In this document: positions 17,304 to 26,179 of the stretch, piece by piece | How positions within the stretch are numbered: the stretch's first letter is position 1 | Layout of the letters: each line of letters opens with the position of its first letter | From: Actinomycetota bacterium | GTDB taxonomy: Bacteria > Actinomycetota > Acidimicrobiia > Acidimicrobiales > Ilumatobacteraceae | Length of the DNA: 58,727 bases | Assembly: GCA_005788815.1 (NCBI GenBank) | Contig: SYAZ01000045.1 | Location: 1 to 58,727, forward strand | Direction: 5' to 3' | Position numbers and translations under genes: made by a program | The notes under the pieces: model-generated | What the model was told of the DNA's origin: nothing | Seen by the model: only the letters and a program-made list of their open reading frames with translations | The model's database searches: none

Positions 17304-18704
17304 ATGTCGCAACTACATCAGGATTCAGGTTCTTTTCGTGACCCCTTGAGCAGGGTTTTCGTTGGTAACGGCGAGGTTGTCCGTGCCTTTACTGCCATCG
17401 GCGCAAAAGACATTGAAAAGGTGTGGAAGAAAGCTTCTATTCAGAACGCTTTGGCCTCTGGAGAACTCATCGAGTCGAACCTCGTCTCGCCAGCGTCGGT
17501 AGGGCTGAACGATCCCTGGGTGACGGCAATGACGCACCCTCTCATTCCGTTTATCTCATATCCGTACGAGTGGACATTCAGCATGCTGAAAGATGCTGCC
17601 CAGTTGCAATTGAAACTCACGCGCGAAACCTTGGCAGATGGCATTGGGCTGAAAGACGCCACTCCGTACAACGTGCAGTTCATTGGGTCACGCCCTCAAT
17701 TCATCGATGCCGGATCTTTCGAGAAGCGCCGCAAGGGTGACCCGTGGTACGGATATCGCCAGTTCTGCGAGATGTACCTGTATCCATTGATGATGCAGGG
17801 TTACTTGGGCGTTGGTTTTCAACAGTTCCTGCGCGGTTCAGTCAATGGCATATCGCCAGACACAATGCGCAAACTGCTGCCAGCAAGTATTCGCCGTCCG
17901 CGTAAGGGCCGTTTGACTCATGTTGTGTTGCACGCAGCTGCACAGAATCGCTTTGCCGACAGCGATAAGAACATGAAGAGCGATGCAGCGAATGCTGGCA
18001 TGAATGCTCAAGTTCTCGATGCAACATTGCGCAAACTGCAAGGCATCGTGAAGAAGATCTCTCTTGGCGACAAGAAGTCCACTTGGTCTGAGTATTCAGA
18101 GCGTGGGCACTACATCGAATCAAGTCTTGACGAAAAACAAAAGTTTGTGCGAGATGCTGTGGCATCTGCACCGCGTAAACAAGTGTGGGATATCGGTTGC
18201 AACGATGGTGTGTTTAGTCGCATCGCTGCTGCTCACTCAGATTATGTTGTGGCAATGGATGCTGACCCGCTTGTGGTCGACCGTTTGTACAACACGTTGA
18301 AAGCTGAGAAGAATGAACAAATTCTTCCGTTGTATGTCGACCTCACCGACTCTGGTGGTGGTGTTGGTTGGCGTGGACAAGAACGCCCAGGTGTTTTTGA
18401 TCGCGGTCGTCCTGACATCGTGATGGCGCTTGCAGTTATTCACCACATGGCAATTACTTTCCATGTTCCTCTCGCATCTCAACTCGATATGTTCCGTGAC
18501 CTCACTCCAGAACTCATCATTGAAATGCCGCATGCGGACGACCCAATGGTGCGTAAATTGCTCACAAACAAGCGCGATGGAATCCACGACGATTTCACGC
18601 TCGAGGAGTTTGAACGCCTCTTGAACGAGCGCTTTACCGTGAAGTCAAAGATGCTTCTTTCGAGTGGAACTCGCACGATTTTCCACGTTGTTCGTAAGCC
18701 CTAG
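17304..18704 (+). CDS. Kinase-like domain fused to SAM-dependent methyltransferase
   Basis: 466 aa. Residues about 110-165 contain LKDATPYNVQF followed by FIDAGSF, which mimic the DxxxxN catalytic loop and the metal-binding DFG-like segment of kinase/APH-fold proteins. Residues about 285-466 form a class I methyltransferase with motif I VWDIGCNDGVFSR (near 294), an acidic loop VVAMDADP and a conserved ALAVIHH segment. Proteins of this layout are usually annotated as class I methyltransferases or NoeA-related. The methyl acceptor is unknown. It is preceded by the tiny membrane protein, so the complex may act at the membrane. Confidence 0.8.
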   Translation: MSQLHQDSGSFRDPLSRVFVGNGEVVRAFTAIGAKDIEKVWKKASIQNALASGELIESNLVSPASVGLNDPWVTAMTHPLIPFISYPYEWTFSMLKDAAQLQLKLTRETLADGIGLKDATPYNVQFIGSRPQFIDAGSFEKRRKGDPWYGYRQFCEMYLYPLMMQGYLGVGFQQFLRGSVNGISPDTMRKLLPASIRRPRKGRLTHVVLHAAAQNRFADSDKNMKSDAANAGMNAQVLDATLRKLQGIVKKISLGDKKSTWSEYSERGHYIESSLDEKQKFVRDAVASAPRKQVWDIGCNDGVFSRIAAAHSDYVVAMDADPLVVDRLYNTLKAEKNEQILPLYVDLTDSGGGVGWRGQERPGVFDRGRPDIVMALAVIHHMAITFHVPLASQLDMFRDLTPELIIEMPHADDPMVRKLLTNKRDGIHDDFTLEEFERLLNERFTVKSKMLLSSGTRTIFHVVRKP

Positions 18705-18764
18705 TCCGACGGGAGCGCAAGAGCGCCGATAGCATTACCGAGTCGTGGTGTTCGCACCGCTACT

Positions 18765-18839
18765 GGCGACGTGGCCGAGTGGTTTAGGCAAGGGCCTGCA
18801 AAGCCCTGTACCTGGGTTCGATTCCCAGCGTCGCCTCCA
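18765..18839 (+). tRNA. tRNA-Cys (GCA)
   Basis: Full cloverleaf of 75 bases with encoded CCA. The acceptor stem GGCGACG (18765-18771) pairs with CGTCGCC (18829-18835); discriminator base T, CCA at 18837-18839. The anticodon stem is AGGGC/GCCCT with loop CTGCAAA, anticodon GCA at 18798-18800; the T arm stem is CTGGG/CCCAG with TTCGATT. The gene lies alone between the methyltransferase fusion and convergent trhO. A TAGCAT hexamer at 18730-18735 is a plausible -10 box. Confidence 0.97.
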
Positions 18840-18849
18840 ATATGGAGAC

Positions 18850-18877
18850 TGATTCACGCAAGAATCAATGGTTTTTT
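18850..18877 (+). terminator. Weak hairpin plus T-run after tRNA-Cys
   Basis: TGATTC and GAATCA form a six-base-pair stem around ACGCAA, and five bases later comes TTTTTT. It could end the tRNA transcript. The stem is short and AT-rich, so confidence is modest. Confidence 0.4.
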
Positions 18878-19754
18878 ATGCGCATAGCGGGCACAGCACC
18901 CGCTCTGCCTTTGCCTCACATGTAGGGCACAGCAATAAGCGCACGCGACAGGTGGAGATATCGCAGTTGTGGAAGTGGTTGTCTGGTTCACCGCAGGTCT
19001 GGCATTCACCGATTACTGCCGCGTCTTGAGCAAATTCCATTTTCAGTCGACGATCGAACACGTAGAGCGACCCTTCCCATAGGCCACCGTTGCGAAAGGT
19101 TTCTCCGTATCGAATGATGCCGCCATCAATTTGGTACACCTCTTTGAAGCCGCGTTTCTTCATGATGGCTGACAGCACTTCACAACGAATTCCGCCGGTG
19201 CAATAGGAAATGATTGCCTTGTCTTTGAGGTGGTCGTATTTTCCGCTCTCAATTTCAGATACAAATTCTGGAGTAGTGGCGATGTTTGGCACAACAGCAT
19301 TCTTGAAACGACCGATGCGCGCTTCAAATTCGTTACGTCCGTCGAAGAACACAACATCGTCACCTCGTTGCGCAACCAGTTCATTGACTTCGACGGGGGA
19401 GAGATGTTGACCTCCGCCAATGACGCCGTTCTCGTCAACTTGAATTTCGTCTGGTACGCCGAAAGTAACAATTTCGTCTCGTACGCGAATTTGTAAGCGT
19501 GGAAAATCGTCTGCTCCGCCTTCAGTCCATTTGAAATCGACGTCTTTGAATGGCGCATACTCGCGAGTGAGACGACGGTACATCTTGACGGAATGAATTG
19601 AGCCGCCGACAGTCCCGTTAATGCCATGACGCGAGATGATGATGCGACCCTTGAGGTCGAGTGATTCACATACGTTGCGCTGCCATAGCCGAATCGCTTC
19701 TGGGTCGGCTATGGGGGTGAACTTGTAATACAGGAGAATCTTGTCGTCGTTGAT
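18876..19754 (-). CDS. trhO: tRNA uridine(34) hydroxylase TrhO (rhodanese-fold, UPF0176), probable AUC start
   Basis: TrhO enzymes use O2 to form 5-hydroxyuridine at position 34 of tRNAs. The protein shows the N-terminal domain ([20 protein letters not shown], then HGINGTVGG), the rhodanese domain with the active-site loop [10 protein letters not shown], and a C-terminal Cys-rich tail with CXXC pairs (ECQTCGE, CPTCEAK, CPLC). Homology continues upstream of the first ATG (19583) for about 57 residues, and no ATG, GTG or TTG exists in that stretch before an in-frame stop. The best start is ATC at 19754, six bases behind TAAAAT. From ATC the protein has 292 residues, normal for the family. Confidence 0.85.
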   Translation of the reverse strand: MNDDKILLYYKFTPIADPEAIRLWQRNVCESLDLKGRIIISRHGINGTVGGSIHSVKMYRRLTREYAPFKDVDFKWTEGGADDFPRLQIRVRDEIVTFGVPDEIQVDENGVIGGGQHLSPVEVNELVAQRGDDVVFFDGRNEFEARIGRFKNAVVPNIATTPEFVSEIESGKYDHLKDKAIISYCTGGIRCEVLSAIMKKRGFKEVYQIDGGIIRYGETFRNGGLWEGSLYVFDRRLKMEFAQDAAVIGECQTCGEPDNHFHNCDISTCRVRLLLCPTCEAKAERVLCPLCA

Positions 19755-19760
19755 GGCTCA

Positions 19761-19766
19761 ATTTTA
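19761..19766 (-). promoter_or_regulatory. -10 hexamer TAAAAT before an ATC start
   Basis: TAAAAT, six bases (TGAGCC), ATC 19754 on the minus strand. The exact spacing found at ATG and GTG starts here marks an ATC codon as first codon of trhO. Confidence 0.55.
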
Positions 19767-19780
19767 CCTGTCATCAGGGT

Positions 19781-20530
19781 TTACAGCCCCAATAGCTCAG
19801 TAATCCCCTCGGGTACGAAGTTGTTCTCTGTTGTAGTTTCTGCTTCAACAAGTTCAACTAGGCGCTGCACTACTTCGGCTGGGTCCATCTGGTTCGTGGT
19901 GACCATTTGTCCGACCATCTTGTGAATCTCTCTAGCGGGTGCATTGACCGCAGAGTCGTCGAACCATTCCCACATGGAGTCGGCCATGCGGTCATTGAAA
20001 CCAGTGTTGTAGGGCGCAGGGTTAATGAGGCAGACGTCAATGCCTTGTGGAGCCAGTTCAGCGCGCATGGCTTTGCCCATTGCTTCTAATGCGTGCTTGG
20101 TCATTGCGTACGGGCCAAATCCGGGAGCTGCAAACTTGCCTGCGATGGAAGACATGATGATGATTCTTCCGGAACCTTGTTTAGCCATTGCCGGTAAAAC
20201 TGCCTGTGTAATCGCCACAGTTCCAAAGACATTTACTTCAAAGACTTTACGAAGACGATCATTTGGCACGTCTGACATCGGCCCGGTCTGGCCGTATCCG
20301 GCGTTGTTGATAAGTACATCAACCTTCCAGTTGGACACACGAGCGATATCGGTGGCATTCGTAATGTCGAGCTTTTCTACTTGCAGCCCAGGCTGTTCGG
20401 CTTGGAGTGCGGATGCCTGTTCGGCTGTCTCAGTAGTGGCGATAACTCTGTGGCCTCGATCAAGCAACGCAATCGCTGCACCCTTGCCAAAACCAGATCC
20501 GGCTCCTGTAATGAGAATGTTTTTTGACAT
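19781..20530 (-). CDS. Short-chain dehydrogenase/reductase
   Basis: 249 aa from ATG 20530, which has AAGGAG eight bases upstream; a further in-frame start at 20554 lies before this ribosome site and is unlikely. Classical SDR: TGAGSGFGKG for NAD(P), INNAG, Ser in SSIAG and the YAMTK catalytic pair. Substrate unknown. It is divergent from the acyl-CoA synthetase at 20623 and lies 26 bases upstream of trhO on the same strand, but trhO has its own promoter-like box. Confidence 0.9.
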   Translation of the reverse strand: MSKNILITGAGSGFGKGAAIALLDRGHRVIATTETAEQASALQAEQPGLQVEKLDITNATDIARVSNWKVDVLINNAGYGQTGPMSDVPNDRLRKVFEVNVFGTVAITQAVLPAMAKQGSGRIIIMSSIAGKFAAPGFGPYAMTKHALEAMGKAMRAELAPQGIDVCLINPAPYNTGFNDRMADSMWEWFDDSAVNAPAREIHKMVGQMVTTNQMDPAEVVQRLVELVEAETTTENNFVPEGITELLGL

Positions 20531-20610
20531 GAATGGTCTCCTTGATTGACCCAAACCTTAGGTGTTCTCAAGGCTCTCTGTTCGGTCGCGTCAGTATGTT
20601 CTGTGTTCAG

Positions 20611-20616
20611 TAGTCT
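20611..20616 (+). promoter_or_regulatory. -10 hexamer TAGTCT, leaderless
   Basis: TAGTCT, six bases (CATGGC), GTG 20623. The ATG inside the six-base spacer is out of frame, so the spacing rule picks the GTG. Confidence 0.65.
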
Positions 20617-20622
20617 CATGGC

Positions 20623-22323
20623 GTGGGGGCACGCGAAGAGATACAGACAGAACTGGTTTCTGCTGGACAAGTCTTTGAATTAGAGACGGTTTCAGTACAT
20701 GGGAATCCGTTGCGAGTATTCAAAAATTCGCCACGAACGTTGGGTGAAGTGTGGCTAACTGCTGCAAAACGTGGAGACATTCCGTATCTCATATTCGACG
20801 ATGTGGTGACCACATTTACCGAGGCCGATAAGCAGGTTCGCTCGTTAGCGGCGTGGTTACAGGCCCAAGGCATTCAACAAGGCGATCGTGTTGCGGTGGG
20901 AATGCGCAACTATCCCGAATGGGTTATTGCTTACTGGGCAACACAATGCATTGGCGCTGTGCTTGTCAGCCTGAACGCGTGGTGGGTGACTGATGAGTTG
21001 AAATATGCGCTCACAGATTCTGGTGCTCGTGCTGTTGTGGTCGACGGTGAACGACAAGATCGTTTGAGTAATGAAGTGCTGCAAGAACTCGAGATTGATA
21101 TTGCTGTGGTGACACGAGGTGAGGATCGACAAAGTTGGACAATGTGGCACGACGTGACCGCAGATGAGAACCCTGAAATTCATGACATTCGTATTGACAC
21201 CGATGACATTGCAACAATTTTGTACACGTCGGGAACAACTGGTTTTCCCAAAGGTGCTGCCGGAACACACCGTAACTACATCACGAACATGTGGAATGGA
21301 TTGTTAGGCGTGGCTGTGGGCGCGCGAATGGCCGGCGTAGTGCCAACGTCTGCGCCCAAGCCTCAAACCGTTGCATTGTCAACGTTCCCGTTCTTTCACA
21401 TCGCAGGCTTGTGTGGAATGAATGCCAATACAAACAATGGCGTGTGCATCATTACTCAATACAAGTGGGATGCAGCTGATGCATTGCGGCTTGTCGAGAA
21501 GTACAAGGTCAACACATTGGGTGGTGTTCCCACCGTTGTGCGTTCGTTCCTAGAACATCCCGACTTTGACAAGTACGACTTATCAAGTATCACTGCGATT
21601 TCACAAGGTGGCGCGCCTGTTCCGCCAGACTCTGTAGCAACGATTGAAAAAGAGTTTGCAGGAAAGGTGGGAGCTGCAAATGGGTATGGCCTCACTGAAA
21701 CAACTGCAGCAGTAATCGGAAATAGTGGAGCTGCGTACTTTGCAAAGAAAGACAGTGTGGGTTTGCCGTTTGTCGGCACTGACATTCGCGTTGTGAATGA
21801 AGACGGCGTAGATCTTCCTGCTGGTTCTATTGGTGAAGTGTGGATCTATGGGCCGAACAATGTGCAGGGCTATTGGAATAAGCCTGAAGAGACAGCTAAA
21901 GCATTTACAGATGGCTGGTTTCATTCGGGTGATGCTGGTTTTGTAGATGAAGACGGCTTTGTGTACATCGTGGACCGCATTAAAGACATGGTGTTACGTG
22001 GCGGTGAAAACGTGTATTGCGTTGAGGTGGAGACAGTTCTGTTTGAGCATGACGCTGTGAAGGACTGCGCAGTTATTGGGTTGCCACACGAGAAACTTGG
22101 AGAAGAAGTGGCGGCGGTCATTGTTCCTGCCGATGGTCGTGGCGCACAAGATGCAGAAGCGTTAGAGGCATTTCTGAAGTCGCGACTTGCCGGTTTTAAG
22201 GTTCCAAGCAAGGTGTTTTGGCAAGCCGATGAACTTCCTCGCAATGCGACGGGAAAGGTGCTGAAAAAGGACCTGCGAGATCGCTACCACTTGATTAGGA
22301 CCGACCCGAAACATCTACGGTAG
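20623..22323 (+). CDS. Acyl-CoA synthetase (AMP-forming)
   Basis: 566 aa adenylate-forming enzyme. Core motifs: the P-loop-like YTSGTTGFPKGA near residue 200, YGLTETTA near 355, the hinge YIVDRIKDM, GGENVYCVEVE and the C-terminal catalytic lysine in PRNATGKVLKKD. It should activate a carboxylic acid to its CoA thioester with ATP. Chain length is not predictable. It is followed after four bases by a second, distinct acyl-CoA synthetase. Confidence 0.9.
   Translation: MGAREEIQTELVSAGQVFELETVSVHGNPLRVFKNSPRTLGEVWLTAAKRGDIPYLIFDDVVTTFTEADKQVRSLAAWLQAQGIQQGDRVAVGMRNYPEWVIAYWATQCIGAVLVSLNAWWVTDELKYALTDSGARAVVVDGERQDRLSNEVLQELEIDIAVVTRGEDRQSWTMWHDVTADENPEIHDIRIDTDDIATILYTSGTTGFPKGAAGTHRNYITNMWNGLLGVAVGARMAGVVPTSAPKPQTVALSTFPFFHIAGLCGMNANTNNGVCIITQYKWDAADALRLVEKYKVNTLGGVPTVVRSFLEHPDFDKYDLSSITAISQGGAPVPPDSVATIEKEFAGKVGAANGYGLTETTAAVIGNSGAAYFAKKDSVGLPFVGTDIRVVNEDGVDLPAGSIGEVWIYGPNNVQGYWNKPEETAKAFTDGWFHSGDAGFVDEDGFVYIVDRIKDMVLRGGENVYCVEVETVLFEHDAVKDCAVIGLPHEKLGEEVAAVIVPADGRGAQDAEALEAFLKSRLAGFKVPSKVFWQADELPRNATGKVLKKDLRDRYHLIRTDPKHLR
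22316..22321 (+). promoter_or_regulatory. -10 hexamer TACGGT, leaderless, inside upstream gene end
   Basis: TACGGT overlaps the last codons of the first acyl-CoA synthetase; six bases later comes ATG 22328. The spacer AGGGAT could also act as a weak ribosome site, so the second gene may be read both from its own promoter and by readthrough. Confidence 0.5.
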
Positions 22324-22327
22324 GGAT

Positions 22328-23860
22328 ATGAAAGTAGACCTCACCATCGTGGATCACCTCCGTCGCGCCGAGCAGGTGTACGGGGACCGGATAGCAGTCA
22401 TCGACGAACCTGACCAGCCTGCGAGCTCCTGGGGTACTTTGACTTACGCAGAGATGGCTCGGCGGGCACGCGCTCAAGCCGCTGGCCTAGACGCCCTGGG
22501 AGTGCCGCAGGGGGCTCGAGTGGCCGTAGTGAGCCACAACAGCGCTCGTTTGCTGACAGCCTTCTTTGGCGTGAGTGGCTATGGCCGTGTGCTCGTTCCC
22601 ATCAACTTCCGTCTGGTGGCCGAAGAGATTTCATACATCATCGAACACTGTGGTGCTGAAGTGTTGCTGGTCGACCCAGAACTTGAGGAGTCGCTTGCGA
22701 CAGTGACTGCCAAGCATAAGTTCGTGATTAGTGCCGAGTCTGACGCCATCTTGTACAAGTACGACACCGAGCCTGTCGCATGGGTGCCAGATGAAGATGC
22801 CACTGCAACCATCAACTACACCAGTGGAACAACAGCGCGTCCTAAGGGTGTGCAACTAACGCATCGCAACTTGTGGATCAACGCTGCAATCTTTGGTTGG
22901 CAGATGAACGTCAACGACCGCGATGTTTACTTGCACACGCTCCCGCAGTTTCATGCAAACGGATGGGGCATGGTGTTCTCAGTAACGGCGATGGGTGGCA
23001 TGCATGTTGTGTTGCGCAAGGTAGATGGTGCAGAAATATTGCGACGTATTGATGCGTACGGTGTGACGCTGCTCTGCGGAGCACCTGCTGTAGCAAACAT
23101 GGTTCTCGACGCAGCTGCAGACTCCGGATTGCCCACATCGCGTGACCAAGTGAGAATGGTCGTTGCTGGAGCACCACCACCAACAAAAACGATTGAGAGA
23201 ATCGAAACTGATCTTGGGTGGGAGTTCGTGCAGATTTATGGCCTAACAGAAACGTCTCCACTTCTTACGATGAATCGCACCCGTGCTGAGTGGGATCATC
23301 TGTCGCCTGCAGATCGTGCAGCAAAACTGGGAGCTGCAGGTGCGCCGTCTCTCGGTGTTGAAATGAAAGTGGATGCAGAGGGCGAAGTGCTTGCACGGGG
23401 CAATGTGGTGATGTCTGGGTACTGGGAACAACCTGAAGAAACCTCAAAGGCAATCGTTGACGGTTGGTTCCATACAGGCGATGGCGGTTCTGAAGGCGAG
23501 AATCATTTCATCACGATTGCTGACCGTAAGAAAGATGTGATCATCTCGGGTGGCGAGAATGTGTCATCTATCGAAGTGGAAGATGCTGTTTTTTCTCATG
23601 CTGACGTTGCTGAAGTAGCTGTGATTGGGATACCCGATGAGAAGTGGGGCGAACTTGTGATGGCGCTTGTGGTGAAGACACCCGGTTCTGTACTCACCGA
23701 AGACGAACTGATTGCGTATGTGAAAACAAAGTTGGCCGGTTACAAGTGCCCGAAGCGAATCGAGTTCAGAAACGAACTTGCCCGCACCACAACTGGCAAA
23801 CTTCAAAAGTTCAAGTTGCGTGCACCATATTGGGAAGGCCGCGAGAAGCAGGTCAACTGA
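22328..23860 (+). CDS. Acyl-CoA synthetase (AMP-forming), second copy type
   Basis: 510 aa. Motifs: NYTSGTTARPKGVQLTHRN near residue 165, YGLTETSP near 300, ITIADRKKDVIISGGENVSSIEVE and the terminal TTTGKLQKFKLR lysine. The GVQLTHRN and DVYLHTLPQFHANGW segments are typical of the medium-chain/cinnamate-type fatty acyl-CoA synthetase group. It is not a duplicate of the upstream gene, since the two differ across most of their length. Both may feed beta-oxidation with the acyl-CoA dehydrogenase and MaoC proteins elsewhere in the window. Confidence 0.9.
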   Translation: MKVDLTIVDHLRRAEQVYGDRIAVIDEPDQPASSWGTLTYAEMARRARAQAAGLDALGVPQGARVAVVSHNSARLLTAFFGVSGYGRVLVPINFRLVAEEISYIIEHCGAEVLLVDPELEESLATVTAKHKFVISAESDAILYKYDTEPVAWVPDEDATATINYTSGTTARPKGVQLTHRNLWINAAIFGWQMNVNDRDVYLHTLPQFHANGWGMVFSVTAMGGMHVVLRKVDGAEILRRIDAYGVTLLCGAPAVANMVLDAAADSGLPTSRDQVRMVVAGAPPPTKTIERIETDLGWEFVQIYGLTETSPLLTMNRTRAEWDHLSPADRAAKLGAAGAPSLGVEMKVDAEGEVLARGNVVMSGYWEQPEETSKAIVDGWFHTGDGGSEGENHFITIADRKKDVIISGGENVSSIEVEDAVFSHADVAEVAVIGIPDEKWGELVMALVVKTPGSVLTEDELIAYVKTKLAGYKCPKRIEFRNELARTTTGKLQKFKLRAPYWEGREKQVN

Positions 23861-23885
23861 TGTTTGTTCCAAGCGGATCTGTCAG

Positions 23886-24497
23886 TTAATCAATAGTTAT
23901 TAAATGACGAAATGTCACGTTGATGCGTGGCTGCAGTACTCGCGTGGTTTTCGCTATTCGGTGAAGCCAGTAGGTCTGACACGCACCCGACATGACAAGC
24001 AAAGATCCGTGGGGTAGCACCACAGAAATCACTTCGCGCGTTTGTTTATGGCGAAAGTCGAATCGGCGTTCTGCTCCCAAACTGACTGAAGCAATCACGG
24101 GGTTAGGGCCGTTGATTGCTTCATCATCTGAATGCCAGCCCATGGCGTCTTGACCTGTTCTGTACAAATTGAGCAGAGCGCCGTTGAATGAGTGGCCAGT
24201 ATGTGTCTCACACGCGGCTCTCAGAGATGCAAGAGGCTCGATCCATGGGTGTGGGGTGCGAGGCACGCCTGAATATGTGTAGGGCAGATTCGCGTTGGCA
24301 TGCCACGTGGACAAGCGAGGTTCAGGTATCTGTCTGCCAAAAAGTTTGATGCTGTGCTCTTCCCATGGGGTCTTGCTGTACAGGTCTGCGAAGAAGTCAT
24401 CCGCCTCGGTTTCAGACAGGAACCCGGGAATTAGTACAGCTGACCCATCTGCAGGTAGTAACTCGCCACCGAAGGGAATGGATTGCTGGTGAGGCAT
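23886..24497 (-). CDS. alkB: AlkB-type 2-oxoglutarate/Fe(II) DNA dealkylase
   Basis: 203 aa from ATG 24497. AlkB proteins remove methyl groups from N1-methyladenine and N3-methylcytosine. The iron triad is H122 and D124 (GWHSDDE) with H179 (YWLHRIAKT); the 2-oxoglutarate arginines are R191 and R197 (PRINVTFRH). LYRTGQDAMGWH and FDFRHK are typical of the ALKBH2/3 group. An upstream GTG at 24629 would overlap the coding start of the divergent gene and add 44 residues without family similarity. A perfect 15-base palindrome lies just before ATG 24497 and suggests regulation there. Confidence 0.85.
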   Translation of the reverse strand: MPHQQSIPFGGELLPADGSAVLIPGFLSETEADDFFADLYSKTPWEEHSIKLFGRQIPEPRLSTWHANANLPYTYSGVPRTPHPWIEPLASLRAACETHTGHSFNGALLNLYRTGQDAMGWHSDDEAINGPNPVIASVSLGAERRFDFRHKQTREVISVVLPHGSLLVMSGACQTYWLHRIAKTTRVLQPRINVTFRHLITID

Positions 24498-24501
24498 CTC
24501 T

Positions 24502-24516
24502 AGATACCAGGTATCT
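24502..24516. promoter_or_regulatory. 15-base palindrome in the alkB upstream region
   Basis: AGATACC-A-GGTATCT is a perfect inverted repeat with a one-base centre. It ends five bases before the alkB ATG at 24497 and lies between alkB and the divergent gene at 24599, an operator-like position. Confidence 0.5.
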
Positions 24517-24598
24517 GGCGTATGAAAGGCCTGGGTGTCAACACGTTCCAACGGTACTAGAAGTAATTGGGCTAGTTCAGTTTGAGGCAAGATAGGGC

Positions 24599-25186
24599 AT
24601 GACTTCACAGCCGTCTCCACTTGGTTCACTTCGCCCTACATCGCCTCGCATTGCGCCGGTGCAACACATAGATGATGAACTCGCCGCCATTTTGGGCATG
24701 GGCATTAATGCGCCCGACGGAACTCCACTCAATATCTTCGGCACGATTGCACATCATCCACGACTATTGAAGCGGTTCATGAATTTTGCCGGGTTGTTCC
24801 TCAACAAAGGATTCCTGCCTGCACGTGAGCGCGAGATTGTGATCTTGCGCGTCGGTTGGAATTGTCAGTCGGTGTACGAATTCGGACAACACACGATCAT
24901 CGGTGAACGTGTTGGTTTATCTCTAGAAGAAGTAACAGCGCTGACACGCGATGTTGAGGCGGGGCAATGGTCGAACAACGACTCGCATCTCATCGCAATG
25001 GCAGACGAATTATGCGCCGATAACTGCGTGAGTGACGCAACATGGCAAGCACTGGCACAAACATGGAACGAAGCAGAACTAGTAGAACTAGTGATGGTCG
25101 CAGGCGTGTACCGCTTGGTGTCAGGGTTCCTTAACACCATGGGTGTGGAGTTAGATGCTGATACTCCTGGCTGGCCAGGGCAGTAA
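24599..25186 (+). CDS. Carboxymuconolactone decarboxylase-like (AhpD-fold) protein
   Basis: 195 aa all-helical CMD-fold protein. LNIFGTIAHHPRLLKRFMNF, LPAREREIVILRVGWNCQSVYEFGQH and the later ELVELVMVAGVYRLVSGFLN match the family. The active region has one Cys followed nine residues later by His (NCQSVYEFGQH), not the CxxC of AhpD peroxidase partners, so a thiol redox role is unlikely. Related proteins occur in aromatic and lipid catabolism clusters in actinobacteria. The stop codon touches the stop of the convergent ABC ATPase gene with no spacer. Confidence 0.8.
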   Translation: MTSQPSPLGSLRPTSPRIAPVQHIDDELAAILGMGINAPDGTPLNIFGTIAHHPRLLKRFMNFAGLFLNKGFLPAREREIVILRVGWNCQSVYEFGQHTIIGERVGLSLEEVTALTRDVEAGQWSNNDSHLIAMADELCADNCVSDATWQALAQTWNEAELVELVMVAGVYRLVSGFLNTMGVELDADTPGWPGQ

Positions 25187-26179
25187 TTAATCCTCGAGAG
25201 GGTGGTGGCAGGCCACAAAGTGACCGACTGCTACTTCACGAAGTTGTGGTTCTTCGTTGACGCACTGTTCTGTTGCAGCTGGGCAACGTGTACGGAAACG
25301 GCATCCCGATGGCGGATCGATGGTCGATGGCGGTTCGCCTTGCATGAGTCCCGCGCTGATCTTGCGATCTGGGTCGGGAATCGGGACTGAACCAACGAGA
25401 GCCTTTGTGTAGTGGTGGCGTGTACGGAGGTACACATCATCTGGTGGGGCCACTTCACACACTTTGCCTAAGTACATCACCATGACTCGTGTGCTCACAG
25501 CCTTCACAACTGCTAGGTCGTGAGAGATAAAGATGAGTGTGAGGCCGTAGCGATCCTTCATGTCTTGCAGAAGGTTCAAAATCTGCGCCTGAACGCTCAC
25601 GTCGAGTGCCGACACTGGTTCGTCACAAATGATCATGGTGGGGTCAAGGGCGAGTGCACGCGCGATGCTGATGCGCTGGCACTGGCCGCCAGAGAACTCG
25701 TACGAACGACGATCGCGAACTACCGCTGGGTCAAGGTTGGCAGCACGAAGAAGTTCATCAATCTTTTCGTTGATTTCCACCTCGTTGCCACGGTTCCAGA
25801 CGCGCAATGGCTCGGCCAATACTTCACTGACGGGAAGACGTGGGTCGAGAGAGGAGATGGGGTCTTGGAAAATCATTTGCATCGCAGGACGCATTTCTCG
25901 CAGGTCGTGCTTGTTCATTGAGGTGAGTTCTTTGGACAAGAAATTCACTGAACCACTGGTGGGCTTCGGCAACTGAAGAATCGCCTTACCAAGTGTGGAT
26001 TTACCGCAACCAGACTCGCCCACGATGGCGAGCGTCTCACCACGGATGAGGTCGAGGCTGATACCAGAGACAGCCTTCACAACTTTGCCACGTCCAAGGT
26101 TGAACTCGACCGTGAGGTCATCAACTACAAGAATGCGGTCGCCATCAGGCCGCATGTGTGCTTTGCCGCTACCAGCCAT
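25187..26179 (-). CDS. Oligopeptide-type ABC transporter ATPase (OppF/DppF)
   Basis: 330 aa from ATG 26179, whose A is the last base of the upstream TAA (TAATG), with GGAGGAG just before it. Walker A GESGCGKST, signature FSGGQCQRISIARAL, Walker B MIICDEPVSALD, and the C-terminal oligopeptide_HPY segment with CRFRTRCPAATEQC, whose cysteines bind a Fe-S cluster in some relatives. It energises the importer encoded by the four upstream genes. It is the last gene of the operon. Confidence 0.92.
   Translation of the reverse strand: MAGSGKAHMRPDGDRILVVDDLTVEFNLGRGKVVKAVSGISLDLIRGETLAIVGESGCGKSTLGKAILQLPKPTSGSVNFLSKELTSMNKHDLREMRPAMQMIFQDPISSLDPRLPVSEVLAEPLRVWNRGNEVEINEKIDELLRAANLDPAVVRDRRSYEFSGGQCQRISIARALALDPTMIICDEPVSALDVSVQAQILNLLQDMKDRYGLTLIFISHDLAVVKAVSTRVMVMYLGKVCEVAPPDDVYLRTRHHYTKALVGSVPIPDPDRKISAGLMQGEPPSTIDPPSGCRFRTRCPAATEQCVNEEPQLREVAVGHFVACHHPLED

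Noticed and set aside
24498-24629. Longer alkB start at GTG 24629
   Set aside because: It overlaps the 5' end of the divergent gene, adds 44 residues with no AlkB similarity and runs through the palindrome.
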